Source of the DNA: Bifidobacterium pluvialisilvae
GTDB lineage: Bacteria > Actinomycetota > Actinomycetes > Actinomycetales > Bifidobacteriaceae
Reading direction: 5' to 3'
NCBI RefSeq assembly: GCF_019331695.1
Contig: NZ_JAHBBI010000004.1
Span: forward strand, 168,947 to 232,946
Length of the DNA: 64,000 bases
Positions 57,148-64,000 of this stretch are shown here, piece after piece (within the stretch, counting starts at the first letter, position 1; every line of letters starts with the position of its first letter). The position numbers were made by a program, and so were the translations under genes. The notes below the pieces were generated by a model. The model made no database searches and was not told the origin of the DNA. It saw only the letters and a list, made by a program, of their open reading frames with translations.

Positions 57148-58375
57148 GTGAGCCTCAATGAGTCGGAACCCACTGCAGTGGGTAGCTATGATGCAAACAG
57201 CGCCGTCCTCGTTCTTGAGGACGGGCAGGTCTACGTCGGCGAGCCCTACGGCGCCACCGGCAGGACCTTCGGCGAGATCGTCTTCGCCACAGGCATGACC
57301 GGCTACCAGGAAACACTGACAGATCCGAGCTACGACCGTCAGATCGTTGTACAGACGTTCCCGCACATCGGCGACACCGGCGTGAACCACGAGGATCCCG
57401 AATCCTCCCGCATCTGGGTCGCCGGCTATGTGGTGCGCGACCCCAGTCCGGTCGTGAGCAACTGGCGCGCCACCGGCAGCCTCGACGATGACCTGCAGGC
57501 GCAGACCATCGTCGGCATCGCCGACATCGATACCCGCAAGCTGGTGCGTCATCTGCGTTCCGCAGGCGTCATGCGCGCGGGCATCTTCTCCGGCGATGCG
57601 CTGACCGACGAAACCGGCAAGGTCGCCGATATCGCCGATCTGCTCGCCCAGGTCAAGGCACAGCCGCAGATGAGCGGATCCAACCTCGGCCCCGAGGTCT
57701 CCACCAAGGAGACGTACACCGTGGAGCCCACCGGAGACTTCGAGGGCAAGGACCCGCTGGCCACCGTCGTGGCCGTCGACCTCGGCATCAAGGCCATGAC
57801 GCCGCACCGTCTCGCCGAGCGTGGCTGCCGTGTGCACGTCGTGCCGATGACCACCACGTTCGAGCAGATTCAGGCCATGAACCCGGACGGCGTGTTCTTC
57901 TCCAACGGCCCCGGCGACCCGGGCACCGCCGACGACACCGTGGCGCTGCTGCGCGCCGTGCTCGACGCGGGATACCCGTTCTTCGGCATCTGCTTCGGCA
58001 ACCAGATTCTCGGCCGCGCTCTTGGCTTCGGCACCTACAAGCTCAAGTTCGGCCACCGCGGCATCAACCAACCGGTCAAGGACCTCACCACCGGCAAGGT
58101 GGAGGTCACCGCGCACAACCATGGCTTCGCCGTGGACGCGCCCATCGGGGAGACCATCGTCACACCGTACGACGGCGGACACTTCGGCAAGGCCCGTGTG
58201 AGCCACATCGACCTCAACGACAACGTGGTCGAAGGCCTCGAATGCCTCGACATCCCCGCGTTCTCCGTGCAATACCACCCCGAGGCGGCGGCGGGTCCGC
58301 ACGATGCCTCATATCTGTTCGATCGTTTTGTGAATCTCATGTTGAACACCAAGGATTCCAAGGAAGGTAGTGTCA

Positions 58376-58383
<8 letters not shown>
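57148..58383 (+). CDS. carA: carbamoyl-phosphate synthase small subunit
   Basis: This 411-aa glutamine amidotransferase feeds ammonia to CarB for arginine and pyrimidine synthesis. It starts at GTG 57148 after AAGGGGGA. The class I GATase nucleophile is C282 in FGICFGNQ, and the catalytic His/Glu pair is in [10 protein letters not shown]. Its stop overlaps the carB start region by 8 nt. First gene of the carA-carB-pyrF-like-gmk run. Confidence 0.97.
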
Positions 58384-61747
<3,364 letters not shown>

Positions 61748-61748
61748 C

Positions 61749-62882
61749 ATGAACAACGCAGAGGCCCAGACCAATATCGTCCAACGTTCTGAATTCGGAA
61801 AAAGACTTAAGGCGTCCATGGACTTGTATGGGCCTCTGTGCGTAGGCATCGACCCCCATCGCAAGCTGTTGGCCAAATGGGGGTACAACGTCGATGCCAA
61901 GGGCGCGGAGCTGTTCTCCATGCGCATGCTGCAGGCGGCGCAGGGACGTGCCGCCGCCGTCAAATTCCAGATGCCCATGTTCGAGCGTTACGGGTCCAAG
62001 GGATTCGCCGCGCTCGAACGGGCGTTGTTCGCGGCCCGGCAGATGGGCGTCATCACCATCGTCGACTGCCTGCGTGGTGGCCTGCCCACGACGGTGTCCG
62101 CCCTCGCCGACGCCTATCTCAAGCCCGATGCGCCGATGCTCGCCGACGCCATCACCCTCCTGCCGTACTACGGCTTCCGTTCGCTGACCAATCTCGTCGG
62201 CGACGCCCTGGAGAACGGCCGCGGCGTGTTCATCGCATCCGTGACGTCCAACACCGAGGGCATCTCCCTGCAGTCGGCCATCCGCCAGCGTGGGGACTTC
62301 CCCGGCCAGACCGTCGCCTATGGCGTCGCCCACGCCGCGCAGAACTTCAACGACGGCGTGGAGGGCATGGGCTCCGTCGGTCTGATCATCGGCGCGACCA
62401 TCGGCCAGTGGATGAAGACCAGCGGCGTCGACCCGTCGGTGTTCACCGGGCCGATCCTTTCCCCCGGTTACGGATGGCAGGGCGCCGAGGCCAAGGACCT
62501 CAAGACCGTGTTCAAGGGCACCAAGGGCAACGTGCTCGTCACCGTCTCCCGCTCCATCTCCTCCAAGGGCCCGGAGATAGCCGATCTTGCGTCCGCGACC
62601 GAGGAGATCGCCCTCGACGTGCGTCAGGCGCTGTACGAGGCCATGGAGGAGAGCGACAAGGAGGATGTCCCCGCCCCCGAACCCAGGACCACCATCCCGG
62701 GACTGGACCCGGCCCTCACCGCGGCGAACCTCGCCGACGGTCGTCCGCCGCAGACGCAGGCGCCGCAGATGCAGCAGCACCATCAGCAGGTTACGCAGCA
62801 TCCGCGCCGCCAGCCGGTCATCGGCGGCCAGCAGCAGCGTTCCGCCATAGCGGATCACAATCGCGAATCCGAAATCATCTGA
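61749..62882 (+). CDS. orotidylate-decarboxylase-like protein, catalytic residues lost
   Basis: This 377-aa protein matches the type 2 PyrF barrel: GIDPH with D35, VKFQMPMFERYG with K72, then IVDCLRGGLPTTV. In active enzymes that last block is DxKxxD; here D106 stays but the Lys is L108 and the second Asp is G111. The phosphate-binding end (SPGYGWQGAE) remains. A Gln/His-rich disordered tail of about 70 residues follows. In Mycobacterium pyrF occupies the same place between carB and gmk, so this looks like a descendant that lost decarboxylase chemistry. It could be a regulator, a UMP/OMP-binding protein or an enzyme with a new role. The true PyrF is not in this window. Confidence 0.8.
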   Translation: MNNAEAQTNIVQRSEFGKRLKASMDLYGPLCVGIDPHRKLLAKWGYNVDAKGAELFSMRMLQAAQGRAAAVKFQMPMFERYGSKGFAALERALFAARQMGVITIVDCLRGGLPTTVSALADAYLKPDAPMLADAITLLPYYGFRSLTNLVGDALENGRGVFIASVTSNTEGISLQSAIRQRGDFPGQTVAYGVAHAAQNFNDGVEGMGSVGLIIGATIGQWMKTSGVDPSVFTGPILSPGYGWQGAEAKDLKTVFKGTKGNVLVTVSRSISSKGPEIADLASATEEIALDVRQALYEAMEESDKEDVPAPEPRTTIPGLDPALTAANLADGRPPQTQAPQMQQHHQQVTQHPRRQPVIGGQQQRSAIADHNRESEII

Positions 62883-62961
62883 ACGTTCCGGACATTTCCG
62901 GGGCGTTCCCCATCGTCCCGTGATTTCGGCACATAGCCGACTCAAGGAGTTTTCTACGACA

Positions 62962-63567
62962 ATGGACAATGCCATCAAAGAGGGTGCCGGCAAGCGTCGT
63001 CTCATCGTGCTGACCGGACCGACCGCGGTCGGTAAGGGCACCGTGGAGGCGAAGCTGCGCGAGGACCATCCCCAGGTCTGGGTCTCGGTCTCCGCCACCA
63101 CCCGCGACCCCCGTCCTGGCGAGGTCAACGGGGTCACCTATTGGTTCATGACCGAAGAGGAGTTCGCGCGCAAGCAGCGGGAGGGCATGTTCCTCGAAAC
63201 CGCGGTCGTGCACAACATGGCCCACTACGGCACACCTTTGGAACCGGTCATGGAGCATCTCGAGGCCGGGGTGCCCACCATCCTCGAAATCGATCTGCAG
63301 GGCGCCCGTCGCGTGCGCGAACGCGCCGCCGAGCTGGGGCTGGAGGTGCTGTACGTGTTCCTCGCGCCGCCGAGCTTCGACGAACTCGTCAAGCGTCTGA
63401 TCGGACGCGGTACCGAGAACGAGGAGCAGCGTCGCCGGCGTCTGGAGACCGCCAAGGTCGAACTGGCCGCGGAGAACGAGTTCGACGTGACCATCGTCAA
63501 CAACACCGTGGAACAGGCCGCGGCCGACCTGTGGAACGTCATCGCCGAGGAATACGGCATCAGGTGA
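62962..63567 (+). CDS. gmk: guanylate kinase
   Basis: This 201-aa enzyme makes GDP from GMP and ATP. The P-loop is GPTAVGKGT (19-27), with SATTRDPRPGEVNGVTYWFM as the GMP-binding segment and EIDLQGARRVRE. The lid region is RGTENEEQRRRRL. ATG 62962 is used because AAGGAG lies upstream; the frame is open to a GTG at 62920. It is followed 70 nt later by a strong terminator, which closes the carA operon. Confidence 0.97.
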   Translation: MDNAIKEGAGKRRLIVLTGPTAVGKGTVEAKLREDHPQVWVSVSATTRDPRPGEVNGVTYWFMTEEEFARKQREGMFLETAVVHNMAHYGTPLEPVMEHLEAGVPTILEIDLQGARRVRERAAELGLEVLYVFLAPPSFDELVKRLIGRGTENEEQRRRRLETAKVELAAENEFDVTIVNNTVEQAAADLWNVIAEEYGIR

Positions 63568-63639
63568 CCGTCATGGTCAGATGACCGCCACGGCAGGTGG
63601 CCGCACCACCATGCGCTCGCATCCCTTATGGCCGCTTGG

Positions 63640-63671
63640 GGAGCCCGGATCTCATCGTCCGGGCTCCTTTT
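63640..63671 (+). terminator. Rho-independent terminator after gmk
   Basis: GGAGCCCGGA (63640-63649) pairs exactly with TCCGGGCTCC (63658-63667), followed by TTTT. The next 200 bp (63672-63877) hold no gene or repeat that I can identify. Confidence 0.9.
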
Positions 63672-63877
63672 CGTATATGGGCGTATACGCGGAACATATG
63701 GGGAAGGACGAGAAGGTGAACTTTCCGGTCGTTCATCATGTCGTAATGCCGGCAATGGGTAGTGTGGAAATTGACGGGGATGTCGTGCTGCACCGCCGAG
63801 CATGCGGTATTGCGGTGGCGACACGCCGATGGAACGTTGGAATTGCAAGGTTCCTGTGGTTTCTTTTGTCTTCTGGT

Positions 63878-63906
63878 TTGCGTTGTTGGTTGGGGTCGTG
63901 TATGTT
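63878..63906 (+). promoter_or_regulatory. promoter candidate for an rRNA operon
   Basis: TTGCGT at 63878-63883 and TATGTT at 63901-63906 with 17-bp spacing, in a T/G-rich stretch ahead of an rRNA leader motif. A second, G/T-rich tract follows. Confidence 0.45.
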
Positions 63907-63972
63907 TATCTCTTGCTGCCCGGCACGGATGGTTCAGGTTTTGGCTTGGATGTTTGGTCTGGTGTGGTGGTG

Positions 63973-63996
63973 GTTTGAGAACTCAAGAGCGTGTTT
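63973..63996 (+). promoter_or_regulatory. rrn: rRNA-operon leader, boxA-like antitermination region
   Basis: TTTGAGAACTCAAGAGCGTG matches the TTTGAGAACTCAATAGTGTG leader motif found upstream of 16S rRNA in high-GC Gram-positives. The 16S gene should begin within a few hundred bases beyond the window. NusB, encoded 7 kb upstream, binds such boxA RNA. Confidence 0.6.
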
Positions 63997-64000
63997 TGTA

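Overview
ORGANISM. The window is a chromosomal segment of a high-GC Gram-positive bacterium, almost certainly a Bifidobacterium. Supporting signs are GC-rich codon use, an AdnA/AdnB-type helicase-nuclease pair instead of RecBCD, a ThiE-like/ThiC fusion behind a TPP riboswitch, the dapB-dapA-rnj order, the carA-carB-pyrF-like-gmk order known from Actinobacteria, a PGKGP-loop EF-P, and an actinobacterial-type rRNA leader motif at the right edge. Species cannot be fixed by reading alone. No tRNA gene, CRISPR array, transposase, integrase or prophage was seen. LAYOUT. 1-9.2 kb: 3' end of a class-A beta-lactamase-like serine hydrolase, then adnA-adnB (4-nt overlap). 9.3-13.1 kb: two MFS transporters separated by an AbiEi-like gene lying between two near-identical 127-bp palindromic repeats. 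13.2-20 kb: lysine/peptidoglycan genes dapB and dapA, RNase J and aminopeptidase N, with spacers full of palindromic repeats. 20-29.7 kb: a PucR regulator, a spacer with several perfect palindromes, and a seven-gene apparent operon: dipeptide/oligopeptide-type ABC importer (two permeases, two ATPases, lipoprotein), an APH-fold small-molecule kinase and an AGXT2-like class-III PLP enzyme. The last two resemble the hydroxylysine kinase / phospho-lyase pair. 29.8-39.6 kb: defence island with a small reverse-strand gene, a PLD-helicase, DUF4391, and type III Mod and Res. The mod gene carries a C9 tract at codons 6-9; gain or loss of one C gives an immediate stop, the signature of a phase-variable methyltransferase. 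39.7-45 kb: TPP riboswitch and thiE/thiC fusion, a repeat-rich spacer with a G12 tract, two small AT-rich reverse genes bracketed by two copies of the 3' end of an AAA+ ATPase gene, and the ATPase itself. 45.2-50.4 kb: glmM, def and a large membrane-anchored transglutaminase-like protein. 50.7-55.1 kb: str operon rpsL-rpsG-fusA and tuf. 55.2-64 kb: a DUF559 nuclease-fold gene inside a repeat cluster, then efp-nusB and carA-carB-pyrF-like-gmk, ending in a clear terminator and what looks like the promoter and leader of an rRNA operon. REPEATS. One GC-rich hairpin family (stem GCCCCCGCCGGCGGGGGC or GCTCCCGCCGGCGGGAGC plus a terminal GACTGGGGGTGG) occurs as 11 units at seven intergenic sites and is a main structural feature of the window. 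MAIN CANDIDATES FOR NEW BIOLOGY. (1) The phase-variable type III R-M locus fused to a PLD-helicase/DUF4391 pair. (2) The importer-kinase-phospho-lyase catabolic operon. (3) The PyrF-like gene that has lost the catalytic Lys/Asp of orotidylate decarboxylase.
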